A model generated the notes under the pieces. The model saw nothing but the letters and a program-made list of their open reading frames with translations, ran no database searches and was not told the origin of the DNA. DNA of 64,000 nt from Siphonodentalium dalli (taxonomy: Eukaryota; Mollusca; Scaphopoda; Gadilida; Siphonodentaliidae), in assembly GCA_032622095.1 (NCBI GenBank), contig CP136069.1, positions 35,376,194 through 35,440,193 of the forward strand, read 5' to 3'. Within the stretch, counting starts at the first letter, position 1, and every line of letters starts with the position of its first letter. Of this stretch, positions 1-11,427 are shown one piece after another. The translations under genes and the position numbers were made by a program.

Positions 1-1763
1 CTTTTTGTGGCCCAATGAAAATATAATTTATACATTATCCTGCTGCTCGGATTCACAAACGAGATGTCCATGATCTCACGGGCCATAAATCTAGCTAGTC
101 ACATTTCAACTTGTATTTGATATTTCGCGTTATTTCTGATGAAATTTTCATTTTGGTTTGTTTAATCTGTATATACTTGGGTTGTACCTTTTTGGTTTTT
201 TTAATCTGTATATACTTGGGTTGTACTACAGACCTTTACATTGGTATTGTATTAGCACTTAATCATGAGAAGAGATCTGTATTTAACTCTTTAATAACTA
301 AATTATCACTGAAAGAATATTTAGGTATAATATGATCATATAGTAAACGTAATTTGCGCCCGTTTGTTACTGTTCATGGGATTATCGGATGAATTTTTAT
401 CTTTAGAAGGATTTGATGATAAACCGTAACGGGACACATGACAATCATATATATGTAAATAATCACATATAAAGTAAATGTTTGGCAGATGTGTCGTTTA
501 TACTGACCGTGTCATACGTGTCTCATTGCGCTCCGATGTAGGTTGTGATGTCATGATGCACATCTTGATGTCATGACGCCTTTACAGGTTTTCCAAAAAG
601 TTATCTTAAAAGGACTCTGCAATCTTTCAATCGGAACTTACAGTTCCACTTTGTCGGCCTTGAACTTTGAGAATAATTCATCAATCTTTTAGGCGAAAAT
701 ACCGTCAGAAAATGGAAGATAATATCTAAACGGCCAGTAAGGCCCCTATATTCCTCTTTCGGGGCAAATATTTTTAATAATTTTATAAAATATGTAAACA
801 AAACTTTTTCATGCAATTTCACTTTTTTGTTAACCAGTGCTTTGGTTTAATTTACATTCAATTTTTTTAATATCTTTGGCTTTAGGAGCATGTTGTTCCT
901 ACATATGATGAAGTTTAGCTAACATTTGCCGGAACAAAGTTTTTTATTTTTGCCCTGGAGCATTTTGCCCAATTATACATTTCGAGGTAGTATTAATCAA
1001 TACAAAATGGCGGCCGTCGCCAACAATAATTTTGGACTCTGCTGACCCTTGAGTTATGAATAAATTATCTATTTTAGGTAAGTTCAATCTATTTTAAAAT
1101 TGGGCTGAAAAAGTCGATTAGTATATCTCATATCCGCATACGTATACCCTAGGTCGCTTCGCTTCCACGGCTTTGCCGCAGGAGAGCGGGCGCTATAACA
1201 TGGTTTAAGGCTTGTTATGTGATAATTCTCTCGAAATGACTGAATGGGACTCCTTAATCATCTGCTTAAGGCCAAAACAAAAAACTTCTCTGTTTCCAAT
1301 AACATTGGGATAATTTTCGAGGCAGGCAGGGCTTTTTTTATCACAATTTTTTATTTATTTTTTGTAAATCTTTCAGCTGTAGTCACGGGTCCCATGGAAT
1401 ATGGTAGATCAGTAGGTATTGAAAATGAGCCAAGCATTGGATAAAAAACATACTGTTCCTTGAATTCATTCACTGCAGCAAGATCTCTACCAAAGTTGAG
1501 CTCTTATTAACCAACTTATAGTTGCTTTTGGGTTTGGGAAAACGATAAATATTCACAAATAGACTAGTCTTCTGGCGAAAATAAAAAAAAATTGATGCAG
1601 GCAAAATAATATCAGCCAGGCAGGGTATTGGAAACAAACAGTTTTTTTTTTTGGGTTAAATATTATCAAACCACTCTCAAATTGAATAATAGACTATTCC
1701 AATGTATACTTTCGTAACTAGATGGGAGAAGCCAGTCAGTAATGAAGGGGATGTATTTTTCAG
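1..1763. other. Non-coding, probably intron upstream of exon A
   Basis: No convincing exon was found here, including the one that should supply the Asp of the VWA metal site. A 37-bp direct duplication lies at about 157-230 (TTTAATCTGTATATACTTGG twice). The stretch from about 1674 to 1745 resembles the inner right part of the TTAA-flanked MITE at 56440-56706, so an old relic of that family probably lies here. The rest is AT-rich and unassigned. Confidence 0.5.
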
Positions 1764-1890
1764 GATCTATGGGTGGAGAGAAGATTAAGAGTGCTCGAGA
1801 GGCCTTGCTACTCTTCTTGAAAAGCTTGCCGATCGGTTGCCACTTTAATGTTATAGGGTTTGGCAGTGACTATAGAGCCATGTTTAATAA
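1764..1890 (+). CDS. VWA5A: VWA5A-like exon A: start of VWA domain
   Basis: A pyrimidine tract and CAG precede 1764, and GTAAGT follows 1890. The exon enters in phase 1 (one base of a Gly codon comes from the previous exon) and leaves in phase 2. It encodes '[20 protein letters not shown]' followed by '[20 protein letters not shown]'. The GSM is the end of the DxSxS metal-ion site of a VWA domain; its Asp would lie in the preceding exon, which I cannot find in the first 1.76 kb. The second stretch is the buried strand and turn typical of VIT-VWA proteins. Confidence 0.88.
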
Positions 1891-3220
1891 GTAAGTGTTT
1901 TTGCTATACTTGTATTTTGATTTATTTCTTTTCTTAAAGATTTGCTTCAGGTCAGCTTATAGTAGACTCCATGATTATCAATCGAAACAGGAGCAATCAA
2001 ACGAAACTGAAACTGCATGTACTTTTTGGGAAATTCCCGAAATCTATATCAGTGTGCACGCGTGAAATTCTGGTAGTCATCAATTCAAAGCATGCACCGC
2101 CTGACTTTGCTACATCGTATATGCAGAAATCCGACCGATGACTCATAGTCACTGATTGATGTCTACACTTCAAAGGCATGATACCGCACTCATTTAACCC
2201 CTATAGATATATTTGTTCTCAAGCAATCTCATATTTGTCCGCCAACCCAACGGGTTCGGAGGACTATTATAATCAGCCCGTCCGTCCGTCCGAGGTTTCC
2301 GGATTATAACTTTAGTTAGAGTGAACCAAATTAAATTTGGTATGTGGGTTTACTAGCAGAATAGACAGGTCAAGTTCGAATTCTGGTTCCGTCCGCTAAT
2401 TTTCACCAGAGTTATGCCCCTTTTTTGACTTAGAAAACCCCTGAAAGTTGGTTTCCGGATGATAACATTAGTAGAGTTAATCGGATTCAAACCAAATTTG
2501 GTATATTACTTTCTCCCAGCAAAACACAGGTCAAGTTCGAAATTGGGTTCTGCCCGACCATTTTTGGCAGAGTTATGCCCCTTTTTCAACATAGAAAATT
2601 CAGTTTTTCTTCTGTTTTTTGGTTTCCGGATGATAACTTGATTTTGGATTACTTATATCAAAATACAGCTCAAGTTCGAATTTCGGTTTAATCCGATAAT
2701 TTTTGCGAGAGTTATGGCCCTTTTTTGTCCGCCGACCCGACATATAAAACCCCAAAGGTTGGTGTCCGGATGATAACTTTAGTAGAGTTAATCAGATTTA
2801 AACCAAATTTGGTATGTGTCTTTCTCCCAGCAAAACACAGGTCAAGTTCGAGAGTTATGTCCCTTTTTGACTTAGAATTTTTGCCAATTTGAGGTTTCCG
2901 GATGATAACTTTAGTAAATGTGTACTGAATGAAATTAAATTTGGTATGTAGGTTTACTAGCACTAAAGACAGGTTTTTATGCGCAAACAACGGTCGTATC
3001 AAGCCGACACTTAGATGCGGACATGAGGTCTACCGACCTTTTATCTATACTTGGATTACTATGAACCGATACATTACCTACCTCTTATGGAACATCACTG
3101 GACTGGAAAAATGCGTATATGGAATTAAAATTACACAAGCGGTAGACGTGTGATAAAATTGTGCACCTAACAATGCCAGGCCTGCAATCTTTTCTGATTG
3201 TATCCCATATTTTTTTGCAG
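1891..3220. other. Intron A-B
   Basis: Apart from the dispersed repeat at 2235-3044, this intron (1330 nt) shows nothing recognisable in its first 340 nt or in the last 170 nt before exon B. Confidence 0.6.
2235..3044 (+). repeat. Dispersed repeat with GTCC-rich head, copy 1
   Basis: The unit starts TTGTCCGCC, continues with GTCCGTCCGTCC, and contains several diverged internal units around 'TTCCGGATGATAAC', 'AAATTTGGTATGTGGG' and 'GAGTTATG-CCC'. It ends GGTCTACCGACCTTTTAT. A second copy in the same orientation and order is at 13443-14379, giving good boundaries. No coding potential is seen. The words are shared with the repeats at 6090-6540, 16825-17336 and 50935-52256. Confidence 0.75.
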
Positions 3221-3365
3221 TGGCAGCCGAGTGTATAATGAAGAAAATCAGAAATTTGCGGCTAAAGACCAGGCTAATATAGAGGCAGATCTGGGAGGAA
3301 CCGAAATTTTAGAGCCGATGAAATTCATCTGCCAGAATGATCCTGTGCAAGGCTGTCAGCGGGAG
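3221..3365 (+). CDS. VWA5A: VWA5A-like exon B: VWA domain continued
   Basis: TTTTTTTGCAG precedes the exon and GTAGGG follows it. It enters in phase 2, completing an Asn codon, and leaves in phase 0. It encodes 'NGSRVYNEENQKFAAKDQAN' then 'IEADLGGTEILEPMKFICQN'. The 'DLGGTEILEP' motif is a hallmark of VWA5A/PARP4-type VWA domains, and its Thr is the expected second metal-site residue. The final residues 'DPVQGCQRE' lead straight into the 'VFVITDG' strand of exon C, which supports the junction. Confidence 0.9.
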
Positions 3366-4104
3366 GTAGGGAGATCTACCTAGAATGACCAGTTTGTAAA
3401 CTGGTAATGTTTTTGCACGAATTTGTTGTGACAACAAGTGCAATGTTAACATATTCATATCATTGTGTCTTTCAATGTTCATAGTTGATGTAGTCATCAA
3501 GTACATGTATGGTGTCAACATGAATGATCTGTATTCTCCAAGGTCAAGACAGATTTTTTTTATGCATGGCTTTCAGTTTGAGATTGAGTAATTTATTGAA
3601 ACCTTCTGTCTATGGTTATAATTTATTCATACCTTGTCAATACACGGAAAGCTATAAAACAATTGGTTGCCACTTAGATTGGCCACTAATCTGTGGACAC
3701 TCTTCCAGAAAGCACAGGTGAGCAAATTGTTTCCAGACAGCATATGGACACGTGTTTGGAAAGTTGCCAGAGTTGTCGGTTTCCAATGATCGACAAAACA
3801 GTTATATATAATCCCCTGATAATCCTGGCGAATATAGGCGACTGCAAATAGATTGCGCTGGAATTGAATGTGAACAACTTCTTTGATCAGAAAGGGATAT
3901 TTAAGGAAATGTTTCGCCTAATGGTTCAGAGAGATAGAACAACAACATTATGACAGATATATTTTAATATATTTTTTGCAAAACAAGTCAAATTTCCACT
4001 GGTAAATCTCATTTTTGCCTCGCAGACACACAAGGGCAAAGTCATTGTCTAGAAGGCGAGAACTTAGCCCTAGTCGCCTCCAGCTTGGGGTCTGATTGTT
4101 TTTA
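3366..4104. other. Intron B-C, left part
   Basis: AT-rich sequence with no gene, RNA or transposon terminus that I can recognise. Confidence 0.4.
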
Positions 4105-5586
4105 TTTACTTCTGTTCAGTTCCTATATCCCCTAATTTGCAGAAGATAAAATGCATAATCGATGTGACTAATGGGAGAACATCACTAAATTCAACTGGGG
4201 GAACTTCAATCTGACATCCTAGGTCTCCCATAGCAGTTGAGACCTGAACAGAATAAGGTTCCCAGCAGGGTTGTCAATAGGTACTGGTACCGGTACCGGA
4301 ACTGGCGGTAATCAGGAATTAAATCGGTACCAGTTCTGATGTCGAGTACCGACGGTTCTCGGTACTGATTATTGATTTCTATTAATATACATCTTAACAA
4401 ATATAAAGGGTTAATTAAGCAGCTCAACATCACGCCAAACAAACTGAGATTGGTCATCGTGATATCGTTAGCAACTTAGAACATTCAAACGTCAAAGGCA
4501 CAGTATGCCGCACTATGACAACTTGTCACTAAATTGACAGAATGCATGCATTATGTAGGCGCTTGTGATAACTGTATTTCTTGGATGCGGCTGCAATGCC
4601 GCCGGATGCAAATATGCATGTGCCGTTTCGCGGTATCAATTTATGACACATGCATCATTTGAGAGGAGTCTGTTGGGCACTGATAAGGTCACTAGGCGCA
4701 AAAGTGCCAAACACCCAAATTACCATCGATGGATATATATATGATGACATGGATGTTGAAACTGTATAACTCGAATGACAGGATATTTGTGAGTTGTGAG
4801 ACTTTAGAGTCGTGACATGGAGGCATGGGCAACCAGGGCATAGTTACCCGAGTATTATGACATAATTATTCTTATGATCACATGAGTGACATCTATTGAG
4901 TTTTATTTTCACTTGTTTTAACTTTTATTGTGATATAAAGGTAATGTCACAGACACAGAGTGTATTTGACAATTTTCTCTCTAAATCTATTTCAAATTTT
5001 CGAACTAGCCCACTACAACTAGGCTTACTGTTAACGACTTTGGTTCCATTGGGTGACATCATTTATGAAATAACAACATGCGAGTAATATGGCCAATTAG
5101 TGAGTTCTCTAATTAATTACTACGCAAATAAAATGGTGTATCGTGTATCCATAAAAGTCTACAATGTTAGTCGACCCAGTAGTCAAACATACATGTCTAT
5201 ATTCGTTCCACTCTGTATTCCGTCTTTTAAAAAAATCCTCCCTTTGCGACTTGCCGAAAACCGAAATCGTAAATGTCGTTGCGATTTTAATTTTCGTTGT
5301 TTGACTAAACCTCGAACTTAACGAATAATTGATGATGGAACCCCATGAAACAAAAGTTATTTGCCGTATAAAAGTCCACTCAATGAGTACCGATACCGAC
5401 CCGGTTTGCGGTACTGAACATCAGTATGGAACCAGTACCGCAAGTTGTGGTACCGTCGGTACTTTGACAACCCTGGTTCCCAGAGGGTGAATTTAATGAC
5501 GCTAGCCCACTGTGGGATAATGTCACTAAATTCACCCTCTGGGGATATTATTCTACAAATGGCAGACACACTATTTCAAGGCTTGG
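4105..5586. repeat. Hairpin-core MITE interrupted by an hAT element
   Basis: The parts 4105-4265 and 5476-5586 together match the uninterrupted copy at about 55854-56055: 'TTCTGTTCAGTT', 'CCCCTAATTTGCA', 'GGTCTCCCATAGCAGTTGAG', then a hairpin with arm 'CCCAGAGGGTGAATTTA'. Related hairpins occur at 32496-32749 and 42295-42400. The hAT element at 4266-5475 splits it exactly, leaving an 8-bp duplication, so the MITE is older than the hAT insertion. Confidence 0.75.
4266..5475. mobile_element. Non-autonomous hAT element, 1210 bp
   Basis: The ends are perfect 12-bp inverted repeats, CAGGGTTGTCAA at 4266 and TTGACAACCCTG ending at 5475. The 8-bp direct repeat GTTCCCAG lies at 4258-4265 and 5476-5483. 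Terminal CAGGG plus an 8-bp target duplication is diagnostic of the hAT superfamily. Subterminal sequence is rich in GGTACCG-type words on both strands, as expected for transposase binding regions. No transposase fragment is visible inside. Confidence 0.92.
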
Positions 5587-5767
5587 GTATGGGACATGTA
5601 GATTACACTTTGAGTGATAGGTATATTGTTAGCACTCATTTGAGATACCTGACATTTAGACTTGTGACAAAACTACAGTCGACATCACATGTTGATATTT
5701 GATATATGGTATAACCTTTGCTGGACTTGGTTGTGTAACAAGATATGCACTCTTGCTTTCATTTTAG

Positions 5768-5844
5768 GTGTTTGTGATAACAGACGGAGAGGTTTGGAAT
5801 GTTTCTGACATTATTGGGCTCATAAAGAGAAGCACAAATACCAG
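5768..5844 (+). CDS. VWA5A: VWA5A-like exon C: central VWA strand with metal-site Asp
   Basis: CATTTTAG precedes the exon and the donor is AG|GTCAGT. It enters in phase 0 and leaves in phase 2. The 77 nt encode 'VFVITDGEVWNVSDIIGLIK' plus 'RSTNT'. 'ITDGEV' carries the third metal-coordinating Asp of the VWA fold. No other frame is plausible, and the exon joins its neighbours without any indel. Confidence 0.9.
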
Positions 5845-6769
5845 GTCAGTTAAAGGCACATGCCCTGTTTTGTTTGTGATATAATTCTGTGTGTAAAATA
5901 TGTGGAAAGAATACATATTCTTCTAAGTTAAGTATTGCAATAGATATGAATATGGCTGCTCATAAAATCATTGAAAGAATTTTCAGGATTTGATTACATC
6001 AACCTGTTGATATTTATACTTCTGTTCTTTTGAACAGTCTGTCTAGCTGTTTGTCCATTTGTCTGTCCATCAGTCTATTGTTTGTTTGTTTCGGGATGAT
6101 AACCTCAGTTTTACAGAAATAAATGGAATCAAATTTGGCATGTAGATTCAATACCACAAAATATAGTCAGGTTCGATTTTGAGTTCCGGCTGCCTATTTT
6201 TCCTTTGTTGAAATTTGGGCTAAATCTTTGTTTCTGTATGATAACTTTAGTTCTTGTTGAGTTGACTGAATGGAATGAAATTTGGAATGTAGGTTTACAA
6301 CCATAAAATACAGGTCAAATTAAATTTTGGGTTCCGTCCACCAATTTTTACTGGAGTTATTTTGACATTAAAATTCCTTTTTTCTTGGTTTCCTGTTAAT
6401 ATACCTCTAGTTAGAGTTGTTTGACCACATGACCAAACTATGTATGCTGTGGCTGAATTTGCTCAAAATTGAAGCTGTTCTTTAATTGGAGATTTGTCCA
6501 ATGATTCTCACATGACTTATGGCCCTTTTTGACTTAGATTATTTTAGTTTAATTGTAGGACTGAAAGGGTTATCCAGTCAACCGGTTATCGCCATGACGA
6601 CCAGTCATGAAAACTGCATGACCGGTTAACCATAAGCAGACAGTGCAATATTTAAACACCAACATATATAGTAAGATATATGTAGCAAAATGCTGGGATC
6701 CCAAGGCTATAAATAAGAGGGACAGATATTTTTTGTTTAGATTATTAAATATTATTTTTGTTCTTTCAG
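5845..6769. other. Intron C-D
   Basis: The part from about 6090 to 6540 is a diverged relic of the 'GGATGATAAC / GAGTTATGG' dispersed repeat family. At 6575-6630 a CAACCGGTTATCG stretch faces CATGACCGGTTAACC in reverse orientation, a weak inverted repeat. Nothing else is recognised. Confidence 0.5.
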
Positions 6770-6884
6770 GGTTTTCAGTCTGGGAATTGGTCATGGTGCG
6801 TCGTCTTCCTTGGTAAAAGGTATCGCCAAAGCTGGTCGAGGAAAATCCTATTTCGTCAAAGATAATGAGAGAGTTCATGGAAAA
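6770..6884 (+). CDS. VWA5A: VWA5A-like exon D: end of VWA domain
   Basis: TTCTTTCAG precedes the exon and AAAA|GTAAGA ends it. It enters in phase 2 and leaves in phase 0. It encodes '[20 protein letters not shown]' followed by '[18 protein letters not shown]'. The pattern LGIG-x-GAS-x2-LVKGIA-x-AG-G is strongly conserved in VIT-VWA proteins and marks the last strand and helix of the VWA domain. The exon lies in a stretch without recognisable transposons. Confidence 0.92.
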
Positions 6885-7786
6885 GTAAGAAGAAATTTAA
6901 CTCACTAATCAAGTCAGAAATTCTTGAGTCCTGATATTATCACAGTACATAATCATCAGAATACATAACTCAGCTTAATATGTGTAATATCTTCATTTAA
7001 CTAAGAATGGTAATGAAACAATAAAAGTGGAATACTGTGTTGAATGGAATAGAGCGTACGTAACATATTAAATTTTTTTATGTGTTGAAAATTTAATAAT
7101 ATTTTTATTGTTCATTCATTATCCGCATGATGGGGTCGAGCTGAATGTGTGATGGATTAAAAAATTCTGTTTTCACCCATTGAAATTATTGTAATTATTA
7201 GTATTCTAAAATTACAGTTTTTTCATACCACACATTTATTCAAGGAAAGTGAGAGATATACCTGGTTGAATTTATTCTGTCCATCCATCTGTATATCCAT
7301 CCGCTCTCTCGTAGATGTACATTTATTACACACCTATTGGTATCTTTTATTATGTTACTATGAGCCTGTGTGGTAATTTCATCTAAATGTTCCAGAGCGA
7401 TTCTGAAACCCAACAACAATGATTCAACCTCTTATTGTGTTGAATAGCTGATTACTAGTATGAAAACCAAACAGAAACAATTGTTTGATATTATGAAAAT
7501 ATTATTGACTGCTGGTTTCTAATAAATACAGAACTGAGCAGATGAGTAAAGGAGTGAATTTTATAGCACTCATTTGTTATGCCATAAGTCACAACTCAAG
7601 TCTGATGGCTCTCGTAACATTGCATCACAACAAATTTGTGCGATAATGTTCACCACATTCACACGCTGTGCAGATCTGTCTATATCTAACACCCTAAAAG
7701 ATATGGGTAGATGCTTCTTGGACCGAGTTATTGATAATATGTGCATCAATAGTAACCTTTACCTCAGAATATGTTTGTTATTTTAG
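6885..7786. other. Intron D-E
   Basis: AT-rich intron without any repeat family I can link to other parts of the window. Confidence 0.5.
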
Positions 7787-7942
7787 GTGATCAATCTGCT
7801 GAAATGTGCTATGCAGGTAGCTGTGTCAAACGTCAAACTTGAATGGGATATTCCATTTGGGATAACAGCAAATCAAGTTCCATCAACCATACCACAACTC
7901 TTTGATGGCGACAAATTAATTCTCTACACAGTATTTGATAAG
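7787..7942 (+). CDS. VWA5A: VWA5A-like exon E: region after the VWA domain
   Basis: TTATTTTAG precedes the exon; donor AAG|GTACAA. It is 52 codons, phase 0 to phase 0. It encodes 'VINLLKCAMQVAVSNVKLEW', a segment with 'NQVPSTIPQLFDGDKLILYT', and ends in VFDK. This matches the segment after the VWA domain in VWA5A proteins (a helix, a V-x-W strand, then IP-x-LF-x-G-x-x-L). The last 29 nt of the exon and the first 14-15 nt of the intron form the repeat unit of the tandem array that follows directly, so the exon's own donor is one of several near-identical donors. Confidence 0.9.
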
Positions 7943-8330
7943 GTACAATGTAGTGAGAATTAATTCTCTACGCAGTATTTGATAAGGTACAATGTAGTGA
8001 GAATTAATTCTATACACATTATTTGATAAGGCACAATGTAGTGAGAATTAATTCTATACACATTATTTGATAAGGTACAATGTAGTGAGAATTAATTCTA
8101 TACACATTATTTGATAAGGTACAATGTAGTGAGAATTAATTCTCTACACTATTTGATAAGGTACAATGTAGTGAGAATTAATTCTCTACAAAGTATTTGA
8201 TAAGGTAAAATGTAGTGAGAATTAATTCTCTACAAAGTATTTTTTAGTTACACTTTAGTGAGAATTAATTCTCCACACAGTATATGATAAGGTACAATGT
8301 AGTGAGAATTAATTTTTCTACGCAGCATTT
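7914..8330 (+). repeat. 44-bp tandem array duplicating the exon E splice donor
   Basis: The unit begins with the last 29 nt of exon E (AATTAATTCTCTACACAGTA...GATAAG) and continues over the donor into GTACAATGTAGTGAG. Donor-like GATAAG|GT junctions recur at 7943, 7987, 8075, 8119, 8161, 8205 and 8292, with a GC version at 8031. Spacing is 44 nt, once 42, and one unit (about 8220-8265) is degenerate. The array thus arose from the exon-intron junction itself. Downstream units vary at the same few positions (ACACATT, ACAAAGT), showing stepwise expansion. Confidence 0.93.
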
Positions 8331-8489
8331 GTGTTTTATATATATATATATGTATGAAGTTTGTATAGGCCATGCAAAGTCCAATTATCAGGCCCCCTGT
8401 GCATGGTTCTGAAACATTTTTGTTTGAGTTCCATCTACTAGGGCAATTTTTAATTGGTACGAACTATGTTAAAACATTTGATATATTTC

Positions 8490-8959
8490 TAGGCCCATAT
8501 GAATAGCGGGTTTTTTTATCAAATCTAATTTCGAATCGAATATCTCTCGAAAAATTTGAAAACGAATCGAATACACTATTTTATAATCTTTTCGCCAAAT
8601 GATAATATAAAGATGTTTCAAGTTTTCCTCTATGTGTCAGAATAATTAACTATTAATTAAAACATTTTGTCATCTTCTTTGTGAATGTTGGATCGACAAT
8701 TAAATAGACCAGTTCTTCAAAATATAACGAACAATTTGGAAAATACCATTTTGTCAATTTTTGTGTGCAATAAATAAATACTTCTGGAATTGAATGACAT
8801 CGACAATAATGAGGAATTCTAAATTTTATTAATTAAAAACGTGGAATAGGAGACAGACCATTGAACAATTACTCTTATTATTCGTAGTTTCATAGTCTAA
8901 TCGAATGTCAAGGTTAATTAGAATAACAAAAACGAAAATCAAATATTCGCAGGGCCCTA
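8490..8959. mobile_element. Probable non-autonomous hAT element, 470 bp
   Basis: The left end TAGGCCCATATGAATA and the reverse complement of the right end, TAGGGCCCTGCGAATA, are imperfect inverted repeats. Flanking octamers TATATTTC and TGTATATC match at 6 of 8 positions. Short GAATCGAATA words near the left end and its TAGGGCCC ends resemble the better preserved hAT element at 40922-42094. Old and diverged; boundaries are less certain than for the other hAT copies. Confidence 0.55.
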
Positions 8960-9175
8960 TGTATATCATATGCAAATTACGCAGTAAAATGTATCAATTA
9001 TATTTAATTGGGGGTGATTTTCAACTAACCTTCTATTGATATATGTTTGGGAATAATAGCTACAGTCAACTGAAATTAAACCCAGAGCTAGCCAATGCAA
9101 GGGTGGAATGCTCCACTGATACGTGAAATGAGATATAAGTAATAAAATTAATAACCGTGCCCGCATGATTCCTCT

Positions 9176-9480
9176 CCAACATAGCCACTGGTTAAAGTCA
9201 TCGTTTACAAAGAAGCTTATGACTTAGTGTCAAATCTTCTGAAAACTTGTAACAAAGGATATTAATTCGGATTTGTTTGTTGTAATTCATAGATGTATTA
9301 GGGGATTGCCCATAAAACATATGGGTTTATAAATGCTCTTCATTATACCCCTGTAACGAAGTTTTTTTTTTGGGGGAGGGGGGGGAGAGGGTATATTGGA
9401 ATCGACTTGTTCTGTTCCTCTGTCCATCTGCTTTCTCCTCTGTTGACACAATTTTGTCCAAGCTTGTTCTCCATCGATCA
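9176..9480 (+). repeat. Dispersed repeat with T/G-run head, copy 1
   Basis: The region shares order and wording with 18896-19340: 'GTCATC-TT-ACAAAGAA', 'CTTATGACTT', 'TTGTAAT-CATAGATGTA', 'AATGCTCTTCATTATACCCC', then a G run followed by 'TATATTGGAATCGACTTGT'. It looks like one family whose head is a CCCC...GGGG inverted repeat. No coding sequence. Confidence 0.6.
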
Positions 9481-9704
9481 ATAAAAAATAATCCCACTAT
9501 TTCTCTATTTATACAATCAAATAACGGTAAGGTTAAAGTGAAACATGCAGACTCAAATTTCTGATAAAAACAAAATTATTTTATTATTAATTCGCGACAA
9601 CAGAAAATTCAGCGTAAAGTGTCGGAACTAGATCAGTAGCATCGGTACTTCACTAAACTTTGTTATGATATAGCGATGATGATGTTTCGCCCACATTTCC
9701 TTTA

Positions 9705-9960
9705 ACCTATTCACTGCTACTGATGTTGAGTGCTGGACCGATAACACTATGACCATTTTCTAGTGGACAAATATAATGGGAATTTCACAAAGACCATAAA
9801 ATTGACCCAGTTGAAAGGTTATTATCATTCACAATCGACTCGTGGAACATCATATACTGTTTGATACTTCGAGATAAAGTGGTTCCGATGCATCAATCTC
9901 TGAGTTCCAGTTATGAATAATGGCCGACTGCAAGTGGGCTGAAGTAGGTCCATACTCATT
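9705..9960 (+). repeat. Dispersed repeat, pair with 49348-49590
   Basis: This segment and 49348-49590 share long blocks in the same order: 'TTCACTGCTA', 'GAGTGCTGG-CCGAT', 'ACCATTTTC', 'ACCATAAAA-TGAC', 'GAGTTCCAGTT-TGAATAATGG'. Similarity is clear by eye at perhaps three quarters of positions. Its identity is unknown. Confidence 0.55.
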
Positions 9961-10577
9961 TTACGTCCATACTCAGTGCCTACGTATAGCAGCCTCGAGG
10001 TTAAAAGCGATCCTAGACGACAGATCTACTTTGTCATGAAAGTGACGTAGCATTTACTCGCTTTCTTGTTGTGTCCTTCAGTGTTTGTTATCGACCATAA
10101 AAGCTTTTTGCCCAATTCAATTCACATAGACCTATAATAGTCATCTGATAAACACATTATAACCACAATGAAGTTATATTGGTCCCCACATCATGTCTCA
10201 TTGAGAAGGTGAGATCCAGATTAGACTCTGTATCGGCAGCAGCTCGTCAGAACCGGGATCTCACCAGGAGACCCCACTTTTGAACTTTGGTTAGAAATGC
10301 CACCAAGTTGTTTGTTTACAACATACTGGTATAGCATTTGCTAATCCTCGCATCCCAAGATTTTGGTGATTAATGGGTCACCGTGAAATAGTCTCCTAAA
10401 AAACTGCCACGGTGTTGAGTGTTTTGCTTATCGCTCACTATTTACGTGCTGTATATAAACAAATGCTCGGCTTACAAAGTGTGTTTTGTGGATTATGTTG
10501 CATTCACACTATCATACTGTACTATTAGTATATTCTTGAGGAAATTTCATAAACTGTTATTTCTAAATTATAACCTA
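9961..10577. other. Intron E-F, unassigned part
   Basis: No gene and no clear repeat. A short inverted pair, GAGATCC near 10208 and GGGATCTCACC near 10255, is the only structure seen. Confidence 0.4.
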
Positions 10578-11427
10578 CTAGCAGATGGACCCGACTTCGT
10601 CCGGGCTGTTTCCCCACAGCTTTTCGGCGAATTGCGCGATTTGACCTTGAATTGTCCATTTTGAAGGTCAAGGTCAGGTGGGGTCACAATTTGACCAGTC
10701 CAAAACACTGCCCGGACAAAAGTACCCGTCGAAATGCATCCGGTTTTACCCCATTTGACCTTGAATTGATAAAAGTACCCGTCGAAATCCATCCGGTTTT
10801 ACCCGATTTGACCTTGAATTGGTCCGGGCTGTTTCCCCTCTGCTTTTCAGCGAATTGCGCGATTTGACCTTGAATTGTCCATTTTGAAGGTAAAGGTCAG
10901 GTGGGGTCACAATTTGACCCGTCCAAAACACTGCCCGGACAAAAGTACCCGACAAAAGTACCCGTCGAAATCCATCCGGTTTTACCCGATTTGACCTCGA
11001 ATTGATCATTTTGAAGGTCAAGGTCAGGTCGGGGTCACGATTTGACCCGTCGAAAACACTTAGTGGACAAAAGTAACCCTATGTATCAAATTTCGTCGAA
11101 ATCCCATAAATATTCGCGATTTTACCTTGAATTGACCAGATTTCAAGGTCACGTCGCACGGCCAAACGAATAGGCTTATGACACTCCCCATACTAAAGTA
11201 TCCCTAGACACTAATTTTTCATCGAAATCCCGTGATACTTGGGCGTTTGACCTTGAAATGACCCAATGTCAAGGTCACGTCGCATGTGCAAATTAATAGG
11301 CCCATGCCACTCCCCGGCCGAAAGTACCACCACATACCAAGTTTCATCGAAATCGGCTCGTCCGTTTTCGAGTCCATCGCGAACAGACACACACACAGAC
11401 AGATTTCCCAAAATATATAATAGACTA
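10578..11427 (+). repeat. Long dispersed repeat ending in ACAGACACACACACAGACAG
   Basis: It starts CTAGCAGATGGACCCGACTT, contains repeated units built on 'GATTTGACCTTGAATTG' and 'AAGGTCAAGGTCAGGTG', and ends with ATCGCGAACAGACACACACA, CAGACAG and an AT-rich tail. This end resembles the 3' tails of some RTE-type non-LTR elements and related non-autonomous repeats. The next element starts almost identically (CTAGCCGATGAGCCCGAC) directly at its end. Confidence 0.6.

Noticed and set aside
1138-1200. GC-richer patch as a possible tRNA or small RNA
   Set aside because: No acceptor stem, anticodon arm or internal promoter boxes could be fitted.
1395-1415. ATGGTAGATCAGTAGG as the end of the missing exon with the VWA metal-site Asp
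   Set aside because: It lacks the expected Asp-Arg-Ser-Gly reading and a coding stretch before it; the donor phase does not fit exon A.
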